A DNA stretch of 17,199 bases from Microbacteriaceae bacterium (GTDB lineage: Bacteria > Actinomycetota > Actinomycetes > Actinomycetales > Microbacteriaceae): assembly GCA_022701925.1 (NCBI GenBank), contig JAKONM010000059.1:1-17199 (forward strand), given 5' to 3'. The notes beneath the pieces were generated by a model, which saw only the letters and a list, made by a program, of their open reading frames with translations, was not told the DNA's origin and did no database searches. Positions 1 through 7,255 of this stretch are shown one piece after another (position 1 is the first letter of the stretch; each line of letters starts with the position of its first letter). The translations under genes were made by a program, and so were the position numbers.

Positions 1-1072
1 CCGGCTCGAGCTCGACCGCGCCTCCGACCAGCGCGAGGCGGTCCTGCATCCCCGGGAGGCCGAAGCCCTCGCCGCTGCCCGGACCGAGGCCGTCGTCCTC
101 CACGGTCAGCACCGTGGCGGCGTCGGCCGTGCGCACGTCGATCGTGACGACCTCGGCGCGGGCGTGCTTGCGCACGTTCGCCAGCGCCTCCTGGGCGCAC
201 CGCAGCAGCACGACCTCGCAGGACCGGGGCACGGAGGCGGTGCACGAGGTGCGCACGACGAGCCCCGTCTCCCGCCGGAACCGCTCGGCCAGGGTCTGCA
301 GGGCTGCGGCCAGCCCGCCCTCCAGCGGGATGCCCGCGGACGCGGCGACCAGGCCGCGCGCCTCGGCCATCGCCCGTCGCGCCGCGTCGTGCAGGATCCC
401 GAGCGCGGCGTCGTCGGGGTGGCGGGCCTGCGCCCGCTCCGCGAGCATGACGACGCCGGTGAGGCTCTGGGCGAGGGTGTCGTGCAGCTCCCGCGCCAAC
501 CGCTCCCGCTCGGCCACGGTCCCCGCCTCCCGGTGCAGCGCGGCCAGCTGCTCCTGCGCCGCCGTCAGCCGGTCGATCAGGCGCTGCCGCTCCGTCGACC
601 GGGTCTGGATCCGCGTGATCCAGGTGCCCATGGCCAGGCTCAAGGCCAGCGAGAGGCCCTCCGTCACCAGCGCGGCCGGCAGCGAGGTGCCGACGGCGTA
701 GCCCGTTCCGACCGTCACCGCGAGCAGCGCGTTCACGGCCACCGCCGAGCGGAATCCCGGGGTGACCAGCCAGAGCAGGGGGAAGGCGATGATCTGGAAG
801 GTCGCGAAGGCGGGGCTCTGCAGGGTGCCGACCAGGCCGGCCGCCAGCAGCACAGCGGCCACCGCCGGCCAGAGGGGCCCGCCGCCGACCGCGCGTGCCC
901 CGGCGACCAGCCACACGAGCACGACGGCCGCGAGGACGCCGATCAGCAGCGGCGCCGAGGCCCCGCCGGCGTCCGGCAGGGTGACGGCCAGCACGACGAG
1001 GGCGACGCCGACGACCGCGGCGTCGAGGACGCGGCCGGGCGCCTCCCGCCGTGCCGCGCCCGCTGCGCTCAC
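1..1072 (-). CDS. NarL-type two-component sensor histidine kinase, C-terminus beyond the window
   Basis: The reading frame is open from a GTG at 1072 to the left edge, 357 codons, so the C-terminal end is missing. Residues about 15-150 are hydrophobic and look like several membrane segments without an obvious extracellular sensor domain. A linker follows, then the H-box REL-H-DTLAQ with the phospho-acceptor at His197, typical of HisKA_3 kinases. The N-box (QEALANVRKHA, Asn299) and the DDGLGPG and GFGLPGM glycine boxes mark the ATP-binding domain. Such kinases phosphorylate a NarL/LuxR-type response regulator, which would be expected just beyond the left edge. The GTG start overlaps the permease stop as GTGA, indicating translational coupling with the ABC exporter. 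The signal is unknown; kinases coupled to exporters often sense the exported compound or envelope stress, but that is inference here. Confidence 0.9.
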   Translation of the reverse strand, partial: MSAAGAARREAPGRVLDAAVVGVALVVLAVTLPDAGGASAPLLIGVLAAVVLVWLVAGARAVGGGPLWPAVAAVLLAAGLVGTLQSPAFATFQIIAFPLLWLVTPGFRSAVAVNALLAVTVGTGYAVGTSLPAALVTEGLSLALSLAMGTWITRIQTRSTERQRLIDRLTAAQEQLAALHREAGTVAERERLARELHDTLAQSLTGVVMLAERAQARHPDDAALGILHDAARRAMAEARGLVAASAGIPLEGGLAAALQTLAERFRRETGLVVRTSCTASVPRSCEVVLLRCAQEALANVRKHARAEVVTIDVRTADAATVLTVEDDGLGPGSGEGFGLPGMQDRLALVGGAVELEP

Positions 1073-1935
1073 GCGTCCCTCCTCACCCAGCGGAAGGTCA
1101 GCCGCGCGAGGACCAGTCCGCCCAGCGTCCATCCCGCGAGCACCAGCGCGGTGGTCGCGAGGTCCCACGTGCCCGTCTGCTCCGCCGCCGCGAACCGCTC
1201 GGGCAGGAAGGCGGAGCGCATGCCCTGGGCGACCCACTTCAGCGGGAAGAGGGAGGCGGCGTCCTGCAGCCAGGCCGGCAGGTCCGTGAAGCGGAAGTAG
1301 ACGCCCGAGACGAACTGCAGCACCAGCAGGACCGGCACGATCACCGCGCTGGCGGAGCGGCCGGTGCGGGGCAGGCTCGAGACCGCGACGCCGATCACCA
1401 CGGCCATCGCGATCGACAGCAGGAAGACCCACGCGAAGCGCAGCCAGTGCTCACCGTCGGCCGGCAGGGCGACGCCGAACCCCAGGCCGGCGACCGTCAG
1501 CAGCAGGACCAGCTGCGCGACGGCCGTCACCAGCACGGTGCCGGCCTTGCCGATGAAGTACGACGCGATCGGCAGCGGGGAGCCGCCCAGGCGCTTCAGG
1601 GTGCCGTCGCTGCGCTCCTGCGCGATGTCGATGCCCAGGTTCTGGATGCCGGAGAGCACGACGCCCGCGGCGACCAGCCCCGGCAGGTAGTAGGCGGCGA
1701 CGCTGATCGCCCCGCTGCCGTCCGGGGCGGCGCCCACGTCGCCCGACCCGCTGAAGGCCGCCGCGAAGATCAGGAAGATCAGGGTCGGGAACAGGAAGGT
1801 GAAGAACAGGGTGTCCCGCTGCCGGAAGTACTGCCGCACCTCGTAGCCGACGCGCACGCCGCCGAGCCGCAGCGCGCGGGCGGGGGAGGAGCCGATGCGC
1901 ACCGGCGTGCGCTCCTGCCGGACCGCGGCGCTCAC
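1069..1935 (-). CDS. ABC-2 type transporter permease
   Basis: This 288-residue membrane protein is the channel half of an ABC exporter. About six hydrophobic segments are visible, near residues 42-62, 80-105, 125-155, 165-190, 197-217 and 240-262. The cytoplasmic N-terminus leads into the first segment through a VRQYFRQRDTLFF-type stretch usual in ABC-2 (DrrB-like) permeases. Length is normal for the family. It starts at a GTG sharing GTGA with the ATPase stop, and its own stop shares GTGA with the kinase start, so the three genes are coupled. The substrate cannot be read from sequence; related systems export drugs, antibiotics or lipids. The starts of permease and kinase are similar (both begin GTGAGCGC), so the coupling junction appears to have been reused. 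Confidence 0.9.
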   Translation of the reverse strand: MSAAVRQERTPVRIGSSPARALRLGGVRVGYEVRQYFRQRDTLFFTFLFPTLIFLIFAAAFSGSGDVGAAPDGSGAISVAAYYLPGLVAAGVVLSGIQNLGIDIAQERSDGTLKRLGGSPLPIASYFIGKAGTVLVTAVAQLVLLLTVAGLGFGVALPADGEHWLRFAWVFLLSIAMAVVIGVAVSSLPRTGRSASAVIVPVLLVLQFVSGVYFRFTDLPAWLQDAASLFPLKWVAQGMRSAFLPERFAAAEQTGTWDLATTALVLAGWTLGGLVLARLTFRWVRRDA

Positions 1936-2786
1936 GCGTCCGCCTCCACGGCCTCGATCATCGACAGGTAGACGTCCTCGAGGCTCGGGCGGACGATCTC
2001 GACGCCCGCCGGCTCCCCGCCGGTGCGGGCGACCAGGTCGGCGACCACCACCGCCGGCGTCTCCGACCGCAGCTCGTGCCGGCCGTCCGCATCGGTCCAG
2101 CGCACCACCGGCGTGCGGGCCTCCGCCGGCCCGATCGCGTCGATCGGGCCGATGTCGAGCAGGCGCCCGCCGGCGATCACGGCCGCGCGGTCGCCCAGGG
2201 CGGCCGCCTCGTCCAGGTAGTGCGTCGTCAGCAGGATCGTGGTGCCCTCGTCGCGCAGCGTGCGGATCAGCTGCCAGAACCGCCGCCTGGCCTCCGGGTC
2301 GAAGCCGGTCGTCGGCTCGTCGAGGAAGAGCAGCTCGGGCCGCCCGACGACGCCGAGCGCCACGTCGAGCCGGCGGCGCTGGCCGCCGGACAGCGCGCTG
2401 ACGCGCAGCCGCGCCGCCGCCGTGAGGCCCACGGCCTCCAGCACCTCGTCCACGTCGCGCGGGTCGGGGTAGAAGGCGGCGAAGTGCGCCAGCTGCTCGC
2501 GCACCCGGGCCGTGCCCGGCTCCGACGCGGACTGCAGCACGATGCCCAGCCGGGCCCGCCAGTCGAGGCCGGCCGTGCCCGGGTCGGCGCCGAGCACGCT
2601 CGCGGTGCCGCCGCTGCGCCGCCGGTAGCCCTCGAGGATCTCGATGGTCGTCGACTTGCCGGCGCCGTTGGGTCCGAGCAGGGCGAAGACCTCGCCCCGC
2701 TCCACGGCGAACGACACCCCGTGCAGGGCGGTCCGCTCCCCGTAGCGCTTCTGCAGATCGACGACTTCGACGGCCGGTGTGCTCAT
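1932..2786 (-). CDS. ABC transporter ATP-binding protein (DrrA/CcmA type)
   Basis: This 284-residue nucleotide-binding subunit powers the adjacent permease. Visible motifs are Walker A GPNGAGKST (38-46), the Q-loop Gln85, the signature LSGGQ (132-136), Walker B LLFLDE with catalytic Glu157, and the switch histidine in TTHYLDE. The residues after about 215 form the short C-terminal extension common in DrrA-type exporters. It is the first gene of the ATPase-permease-kinase operon. The ATG at 2786 has no strong Shine-Dalgarno sequence. A palindromic element sits just upstream (2830-2852). The export role follows from pairing with an ABC-2 permease and from the absence of a solute-binding protein. 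Confidence 0.93.
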   Translation of the reverse strand: MSTPAVEVVDLQKRYGERTALHGVSFAVERGEVFALLGPNGAGKSTTIEILEGYRRRSGGTASVLGADPGTAGLDWRARLGIVLQSASEPGTARVREQLAHFAAFYPDPRDVDEVLEAVGLTAAARLRVSALSGGQRRRLDVALGVVGRPELLFLDEPTTGFDPEARRRFWQLIRTLRDEGTTILLTTHYLDEAAALGDRAAVIAGGRLLDIGPIDAIGPAEARTPVVRWTDADGRHELRSETPAVVVADLVARTGGEPAGVEIVRPSLEDVYLSMIEAVEADA

Positions 2787-2829
2787 GCCGCCAGCGTGTC
2801 CGAGCGGGCCGGGGCGCGGCAGCCGTCGT

Positions 2830-2852
2830 CCGGTCGAACCGGGGTCAACCGG
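2830..2852. promoter_or_regulatory. Possible operator: palindrome and repeat upstream of the ABC exporter
   Basis: CCGGT-cga-ACCGG is a 13-base palindrome at 2830-2842. It is followed at once by GGTCAACCGG, which repeats its right side. It lies 44 bases before the ATPase ATG and beyond the end of the upstream gene. On the minus strand it includes TTGACC, which resembles a -35 box, but I see no matching -10. A binding site for the NarL-type regulator partnering the kinase is one possibility. Confidence 0.35.
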
Positions 2853-2871
2853 TCGGTGGATGCCGGGGACC

Positions 2872-3483
2872 TCACGGGCGCGGCGCGGGGACCAGGCGCA
2901 GCAGCGCCGCGACCCCGGTGAAGACGCCGGCGACCAGGGCGACCCATGCGGCCACCACGCCGCCGCCCTGCGCCGGGTCCAGGAAGGGGTAGGGCACCCA
3001 GCCGTCGGTCGAACCGCGCACCAGGACGACCGCCGTCCAGACCAGCGGGTACGCGAGCACCACCGGCAGCAGCCGCAGCGGCGGGCGGACGCGGTCCCGC
3101 AGCAGCAGCCAGTCGAGCAGGCCCGCAGCCGGCACGACGCCGTGCAGCACGAGGTTGGCCCACGGCACCGGCACGCCGCCGGCGGCGTGCAGCGGCGCCA
3201 GCACGGCCCAGTAGACGAGTCCCACCACCACCAGGTACGTGGTCGCGCACCAGCGCACGAAGGTCCAGGCGGTGGTCGCGGGCGTGCCGCGCAGCAGCCG
3301 CACCGCGCCGACCATCGCGACGGCGCCGCCGATCAGGTTGCCCTGGATCGTGAAGAAGCCGAAGAAGTCCGCCAGCGGCACGGGGGCGGCCGACGCGAAC
3401 GTGACCACCACCGCCGCCGCCACGAGGGCGGCGACGATCAGTCGAGCGATCGCGCCGGTCGTCCGGGCGCCGGAACGGTCCAC
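2872..3483 (-). CDS. FAR-17a/AIG1-like (Pr6Pr-type) integral membrane protein
   Basis: This is a 203-residue protein with about six membrane segments (near 12-32, 39-64, 82-98, 111-129, 138-157, 173-194). The second segment carries FFTIQGNL and the fourth carries LVLHGVVPAAGLLDW. I recognise both as the conserved Thr- and His-bearing patches of the FAR-17a/AIG1-like family, which bacterial annotation usually labels Pr6Pr. Eukaryotic members hydrolyse fatty-acid esters of hydroxy fatty acids using a Thr/His pair; Thr45 and His114 would be the equivalents here. A hydrolase role in bacteria is inference. It starts at a GTG 13 bases after the aminotransferase stop and is probably co-transcribed with it, though no functional link is evident. 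Confidence 0.8.
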   Translation of the reverse strand: MDRSGARTTGAIARLIVAALVAAAVVVTFASAAPVPLADFFGFFTIQGNLIGGAVAMVGAVRLLRGTPATTAWTFVRWCATTYLVVVGLVYWAVLAPLHAAGGVPVPWANLVLHGVVPAAGLLDWLLLRDRVRPPLRLLPVVLAYPLVWTAVVLVRGSTDGWVPYPFLDPAQGGGVVAAWVALVAGVFTGVAALLRLVPAPRP

Positions 3484-3496
3484 GAGCCCGCCGACC

Positions 3497-4702
3497 TCAC
3501 CCGAAGAAGTCCGCGAGCCGGGCGACGCCCTCCGCCAGGGCCTCGTCCCCCAGGGCGTAGCTGAGGCGGAGGTAGCCGCTCGGCCCGAACGCCTCGCCCG
3601 GCACCGTGGCGACCTCGATGCGCTCGAGCAGCAGGTCGGCCAGCTCCAGCGTGGTGGTCGGGGTGGTACCGCCCCACTCGCGGCCCAGCAGCGCCGTGAC
3701 GTCGGGATAGACGTAGAAGGCGCCCTGCGGGGTCGGGGTGCGGAAGCCGTCGATGGCGTTCAGCCCCGCGACGATCGCGCCGCGCCGACGGTCGAAGGCC
3801 TGCCGCATCGCCTCGACCGGCTCGGTCGGCCCGGTCAGCGCGGCGACCGCCGCCCGCTGGGCGACGTTGTTCACGTTGGACGACAGGTGCGACTGCAGGT
3901 CGTTCGCCGCCTTGATCACGGCGGCCGGCCCGACCATCCAGCCCACGCGCCAGCCCGTCATCGCGTAGGTCTTGGCGACGCCGTCGACCAGCACGGTCTG
4001 CCCCGCCAGCTCGGGCACGGCCCGCACGATCGAGGTCGCCCGCACGCCGTCGTAGACGAGGTGCTGGTAGATCTCGTCGGTCATCACCCAGACGCCGTGC
4101 TCCAGCGCCCACTCGCCGATCGCGCGGGTCTCCTCCGGGGAGTAGACCGCGCCGGTCGGGTTGGAGGGGGAGACGAAGATCAGCAGCTTGGTGCGCGGGG
4201 TCCGCGCGGCCTCCAGCTGCTCGACCGTGACCTTGTACTCCTGGTCGGCGCCCGCGAACACCTCGACCGGCACACCGCCCGCCAGCTTCACGACCTCGGG
4301 GTAGGTGACCCAGAAGGGGGCGGGGATGATCACCTCGTCGCCCTCGCCGACCAGGGTCTGCACCGTCTGGTAGACGGCGTGCTTGCCGCCGTTGGTCACG
4401 ATCACCTGCGTCGGCGCGACCTCCAGACCGCTGTCGCGCAGGGTCTTCGCCGCGATCGCCTCCCGCAGCTCGGGCAGGCCGGGCGCCGCGGTGTAGTGGT
4501 GGTTGCGCGGGTCGCGCGCAGCGCGCTCGGCGGCTTCGACGATGTGCGCCGGGGTGTCGAAGTCGGGCTCGCCCGCGGCGTAGCTGACGACGGGGCGCCC
4601 CGCGGCCTTCATGGCCTTCGCCTTGGAGTCGACCTTCAGGGTCGCGGACTCGGCGATCGCGGCGATGCGCGGGGACAGGGGGCCGGGAGCGGTGCGTGCC
4701 AC
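3497..4702 (-). CDS. Class I pyridoxal-phosphate aminotransferase (aspartate aminotransferase type)
   Basis: This 401-residue fold-type I aminotransferase would transfer an amino group between an amino acid, probably aspartate, and 2-oxoglutarate in the cytoplasm. The PLP-binding lysine is Lys244 in AKTYAMTGWRVG. Asn181 in SNPTG, Asp209 and Tyr212 in TDEIY contact the cofactor. An arginine in GYLRLSYALG near the C-terminus would bind the substrate carboxylate. Length and motifs match the AspC-like Ib subfamily. It starts at GTG 4702; no Shine-Dalgarno sequence precedes it, but TAGGCT lies about 9 bases upstream, fitting a leaderless transcript. A gene of this type lies close to tRNA-Trp-secE-nusG in related actinobacteria as I recall. 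Exact substrate preference is not readable. Confidence 0.92.
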   Translation of the reverse strand: MARTAPGPLSPRIAAIAESATLKVDSKAKAMKAAGRPVVSYAAGEPDFDTPAHIVEAAERAARDPRNHHYTAAPGLPELREAIAAKTLRDSGLEVAPTQVIVTNGGKHAVYQTVQTLVGEGDEVIIPAPFWVTYPEVVKLAGGVPVEVFAGADQEYKVTVEQLEAARTPRTKLLIFVSPSNPTGAVYSPEETRAIGEWALEHGVWVMTDEIYQHLVYDGVRATSIVRAVPELAGQTVLVDGVAKTYAMTGWRVGWMVGPAAVIKAANDLQSHLSSNVNNVAQRAAVAALTGPTEPVEAMRQAFDRRRGAIVAGLNAIDGFRTPTPQGAFYVYPDVTALLGREWGGTTPTTTLELADLLLERIEVATVPGEAFGPSGYLRLSYALGDEALAEGVARLADFFG

Positions 4703-4710
4703 GGCTCGGC

Positions 4711-4716
4711 AGCCTA
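4711..4716 (-). promoter_or_regulatory. Possible -10 element giving a leaderless aminotransferase mRNA
   Basis: On the minus strand TAGGCT lies 8 bases before the GTG start, which would place the transcription start at or next to the start codon. No TTGACA-like -35 is visible at the right spacing. Leaderless mRNAs are common in Actinobacteria, so this is plausible but unproven. Confidence 0.35.
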
Positions 4717-4763
4717 CCGGCGTCGCTCCGCGCCCTCTCGGGGATCGCGCGGCAGGCGCTCAG

Positions 4764-4788
4764 CCGCCGCGGCGCAGCATCGCGGCGG
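4764..4788. other. Inverted repeat in the divergent aminotransferase/SDR intergenic region
   Basis: CCGCCGCG at 4764-4771 pairs with CGCGGCGG at 4781-4788 around a 9-base loop. It lies between two divergent starts and could be an operator or a leader hairpin of the SDR mRNA. The base composition makes chance pairing fairly likely. Confidence 0.3.
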
Positions 4789-4822
4789 AGCGCGCCGACG
4801 ACCGGCGCCGGACGGGAGAAGC

Positions 4823-5590
4823 GTGCTGCTCGAGGGGAAGTCGGTCGTCGTGACCGGCGGCAACAGCGGGATCGGCAAGGGCATCGTGCTCGCGATGGCG
4901 AAGGAGGGCGCGTCCGTGGTCATCGACTACGTGGCGCACGAGGACGCGACGGACCGGTTGATCGCCGAGGTCGAGCAGGCCGGCGGCAGGGCGGTCGGCG
5001 TCGAGGCGGACATCACCCGGGCCGACGACCTGCACCGCATGATGCGGACCGCGGTCGACTCCTTCGGCCGGCTGGACGTGCTGGTGAACAACGCCGGCAT
5101 GGAGACGCGGCAGTCGCTGCTCGACACGACGGAGGAGGACTACGAGAAGGTCATGTCCGTCAACATGAAGAGCGCCTTCTTCGCGTCCCAGGCCGCGGCG
5201 AAGCAGTTCATCGAGCAGGGCGGCGGCGGCCTCATCCTCAACATCTCCTCCGTGCACGAGGAGTGGCCCATGCCCGGCAACATCGCCTACTGCGTCTCCA
5301 AGGGCGGCATGCGGATGCTCACCCGCACCGCCGGCGTCGAGCTGGGGCCCCACGGCGTGCGGATGGTGAACATCGCGCCCGGCGCCGTCGACACCCCGAT
5401 CAACGCGTCGACCACCAGCAACAAGGACCTGCTGGGGAAGCTGCAGGACGCGATCCCGCTGCGGAAGCTGGCCGATCCCTCCGACATCGCCGACGTGGCG
5501 GTGTTCCTCGCCAGCGGCCGCGCCGCCTACATGACCTCCACCACGGTGACCGTGGACGGGGGCATCTCGCAGGGCAGCGTGGGGCTCTGA
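4823..5590 (+). CDS. SDR-family oxidoreductase, glucose 1-dehydrogenase-like
   Basis: This is a classical short-chain dehydrogenase/reductase of 255 residues, the usual length. The cofactor motif TGGNSGIG is at 11-18 and NNAG at 89-92. The catalytic tetrad reads Asn114, Ser143, Tyr156 and Lys160. The stretches NISSVHE and NIAPGAVDTPIN resemble bacterial glucose 1-dehydrogenases such as that of Bacillus megaterium, so an NAD(P)-dependent sugar or alcohol oxidation is the best guess; the substrate is not certain. I chose GTG 4823 because GGGAGA lies just upstream and the Rossmann fold begins a few residues later. The frame is open far upstream, but that part lies antisense to the aminotransferase and reads as low-complexity Arg/Gly/Ala. 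It is divergent from the aminotransferase and precedes tRNA-Trp. Confidence 0.88.
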   Translation: MLLEGKSVVVTGGNSGIGKGIVLAMAKEGASVVIDYVAHEDATDRLIAEVEQAGGRAVGVEADITRADDLHRMMRTAVDSFGRLDVLVNNAGMETRQSLLDTTEEDYEKVMSVNMKSAFFASQAAAKQFIEQGGGGLILNISSVHEEWPMPGNIAYCVSKGGMRMLTRTAGVELGPHGVRMVNIAPGAVDTPINASTTSNKDLLGKLQDAIPLRKLADPSDIADVAVFLASGRAAYMTSTTVTVDGGISQGSVGL

Positions 5591-5598
5591 CCGCAGGT

Positions 5599-5617
5599 CC
5601 CTCCGCACGCCGGAGGG
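5599..5617 (+). terminator. Hairpin after the SDR gene
   Basis: CCCTCCG (5599-5605) and CGGAGGG (5611-5617) form a 7-bp perfect stem with a 5-base loop, 9 bases after the SDR stop. No T-run follows, as is usual in high-G+C genomes. It probably separates the SDR from the tRNA-secE-nusG unit. Confidence 0.5.
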
Positions 5618-5624
5618 GCGCTGC

Positions 5625-5630
5625 TACACT
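5625..5630 (+). promoter_or_regulatory. Likely -10 box of the tRNA-Trp-secE-nusG unit
   Basis: TACACT is a good match to the actinobacterial housekeeping -10 consensus (TANNNT). It lies about 54 bases before the mature tRNA, just after the SDR hairpin. The -35 region is weak. Confidence 0.5.
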
Positions 5631-5683
5631 GACGGCGCCGATCGGAAGGCGTCCGCGTGCGCGCGGGCCGTTCCATCGGGTCT

Positions 5684-5756
5684 AGGGCGGTGGCTCAATT
5701 GGTAGAGCAGCGGTCTCCAAAACCGCAGGTTGCAGGTTCAAGTCCTGTCCGCCCTG
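5684..5756 (+). tRNA. tRNA-Trp (anticodon CCA)
   Basis: A complete 73-base cloverleaf. The acceptor AGGGCGG (5684-5690) pairs with CCGCCCT (5749-5755), with G as discriminator at 5756. The D-loop has GGTAGAGC. The anticodon stem GCGGT/ACCGC encloses the loop CTCCAAA, giving anticodon CCA. The T-stem GCAGG/CCTGT (one G-T pair) encloses TTCAAGT. CCA is not fully encoded: only CA follows the discriminator. Placement directly before secE-nusG is the standard actinobacterial arrangement and it is probably co-transcribed with them. Confidence 0.97.
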
Positions 5757-5787
5757 CAGAGGACGCATGAGGGAAGGGAGGGCTTCG

Positions 5788-6060
5788 ATGGCGCGCAACA
5801 CGCTCGACGAGTCCGGCGAGGACGTCGTCGCCGTCGCGAAGCTCGAGCGGCAGGCGCGCCGCGGCCCCTTCGCCCGCATCGCGCTCTTCCTCCGTCAGGT
5901 CGTCGCCGAGCTCAAGAAGGTGGTCACCCCCACCTGGCGCGAGCTCGTGACCTACACCGGAGTCGTGCTCGGCTTCGTCGTCGTGATGATGGCGATCGTG
6001 TACGTGCTGGACCTCGCGTTCGGCGCCCTGGTCGTCGCCGTCTTCGGCGGCGGCAGCTGA
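5788..6060 (+). CDS. secE: Preprotein translocase subunit SecE
   Basis: This is the small essential subunit that clamps SecY in the Sec translocon. The 90-residue protein has a hydrophilic N-terminus, the conserved amphipathic segment ELKKVVTPTWRE (41-52) and a single membrane helix at about 55-85, typical of single-helix SecE. I place the start at ATG 5788 because AAGGGAGG sits 6 bases upstream. An in-frame ATG at 5767 has no ribosome binding site and is almost on the tRNA end. It lies between tRNA-Trp and nusG, its conserved position. Confidence 0.95.
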   Translation: MARNTLDESGEDVVAVAKLERQARRGPFARIALFLRQVVAELKKVVTPTWRELVTYTGVVLGFVVVMMAIVYVLDLAFGALVVAVFGGGS

Positions 6061-6069
6061 CCCCACCCG

Positions 6070-6114
6070 ACGCTTCGGCGTGACACCCGGGCCGGGCGAC
6101 CTCCGCCTGCCCGG
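6070..6114 (+). other. Two hairpins in the secE-nusG gap
   Basis: ACGC-TTCG-GCGT (6070-6081) is a short stem capped by a very stable cUUCGg tetraloop. CCGGGC (6092-6097) pairs with GCCCGG (6109-6114) over an 11-base loop. Both lie in the 97-base secE-nusG spacer, ahead of the nusG ribosome binding site. They could moderate read-through or translation of nusG. Confidence 0.4.
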
Positions 6115-6157
6115 TGCCGCCGCACCCACGACAGACGTGGAAGGAACCCCCGAACCC

Positions 6158-7198
6158 ATGGCCAAGTCCCATCGCGACGAGCTCGACCTCGAGTCCCAGT
6201 ACGAGCAGAGCTCGGGGGAGGACGGGGCCGACCCCGAGCACGCCCTCGCCGACGACTCGCACCTGCCGGCGCGCGCCGAGGAGCTGGACACGGCCGCCGA
6301 GTCCGAGCGCCTGAACGTCATCAACGACGAGGAGGGCGACCAGCAGGAGCGGCTGGACGCCATCGAGGAGGCCGCCGACCCGGCCGCCGACCTCGTGGTC
6401 GACGAGGCGCTCGAGGTGCACGAGCGCGGTGACGTCGAGGCCGCGGCCGAGGCGACCGAGGACGAGGGCGACGAGGCGTTCGCCGACGCCGTCGCCGAGG
6501 GCGACGGCCAGTCCGTGTCCACCGGCATCGCGGCCGACGTGGCCGACGCCGAGCAGGACGACGCGGACGTCGACCCCTACGAGGCCTTCCGCACCGAGCT
6601 GCGCGGCAAGCTCGGCAAGTGGTACGTGATCCACTCGTACGCGGGGTTCGAGAAGCGCGTCAAGCAGAACATCGAGCAGCGCAAGACCACCCTCGCCCAG
6701 GAGGACGCGGTCTACGAGGTCCAGGTCCCGATGGAGGACGTGGTCGAGATCAAGAACGGCCAGCGCAAGCTGGTGAACCGCGTGCGCATCCCCGGCTACG
6801 TGCTGGTGCGCATGGACCTCAACGAGGACTCGTGGTCGCTCGTCCGCCACACGCCGGGCGTCACCGGCTTCGTCGGCAACGCGCACAACCCGACGCCCCT
6901 GCGCTTCAACGAGGCGTTCGAGATGCTGAAGAGCACCGTGCAGATCGCCGAGGCGCCCGTCAAGGCGGCCGCCGGCGCCAAGGCCAGCCGCGGCGGTGTG
7001 CAGCCGCGCACCGCGATCCCCGCCGAGGTCGACTTCGAGGCCGGTGAGACGATCACCATCAAGGAGGGCTCGTTCGCGGGCCTCCCCGGCACGATCAGCG
7101 AGATCAAGCCGGAGAGCGGCAAGCTCACCGTGCTGGTCAGCCTGTTCGAGCGCGAGACCCCGGTCGAGCTCTCCTTCGACCAGGTCACCAAGCTGTAG
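6158..7198 (+). CDS. nusG: Transcription termination/antitermination factor NusG
   Basis: NusG binds RNA polymerase and the ribosome or Rho to set elongation and pausing. This form has 346 residues, against about 180 in E. coli. Residues 1-145 are a strongly acidic, Ala-rich, low-complexity arm typical of actinobacterial NusG. The NGN domain begins at KWYVIHSYAG (about 154) and includes GYVLVRMDL and HTPGVTGFVG. The KOW domain occupies about 293-346 (GSFAGLPGTISEI, ending SFDQVTKL). I chose ATG 6158; GGAAGGA at 6139-6145 is the only visible ribosome binding site, with a long 12-base spacing. An upstream in-frame GTG at 6080 is less likely because it overlaps a hairpin. rplK normally follows directly, but here it lies 2.1 kb downstream. 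Confidence 0.95.
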   Translation: MAKSHRDELDLESQYEQSSGEDGADPEHALADDSHLPARAEELDTAAESERLNVINDEEGDQQERLDAIEEAADPAADLVVDEALEVHERGDVEAAAEATEDEGDEAFADAVAEGDGQSVSTGIAADVADAEQDDADVDPYEAFRTELRGKLGKWYVIHSYAGFEKRVKQNIEQRKTTLAQEDAVYEVQVPMEDVVEIKNGQRKLVNRVRIPGYVLVRMDLNEDSWSLVRHTPGVTGFVGNAHNPTPLRFNEAFEMLKSTVQIAEAPVKAAAGAKASRGGVQPRTAIPAEVDFEAGETITIKEGSFAGLPGTISEIKPESGKLTVLVSLFERETPVELSFDQVTKL

Positions 7199-7201
7199 GC
7201 C

Positions 7202-7251
7202 CTGGATCCGGGGATCTGGCGCGGCGGAGCCCGCCTGAACCCCGGATCCAG
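7202..7251. terminator. Strong bidirectional hairpin between nusG and the convergent SDR
   Basis: CTGGATCCGGGG (7202-7213) pairs perfectly with CCCCGGATCCAG (7240-7251), a 12-bp stem. The 26-base loop itself holds GGCGG-agc-CCGCC (7223-7235). It fills the 57-base gap between two converging stops and would serve both genes. There is no T-run. Confidence 0.75.
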
Positions 7252-7255
7252 AGCG

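Noticed and set aside
3239..4822. Upstream in-frame extension of the glucose dehydrogenase-like SDR
   Set aside because: The extension is antisense to the aminotransferase and membrane protein and is low complexity. The Rossmann fold begins right after GTG 4823, which has a ribosome binding site.
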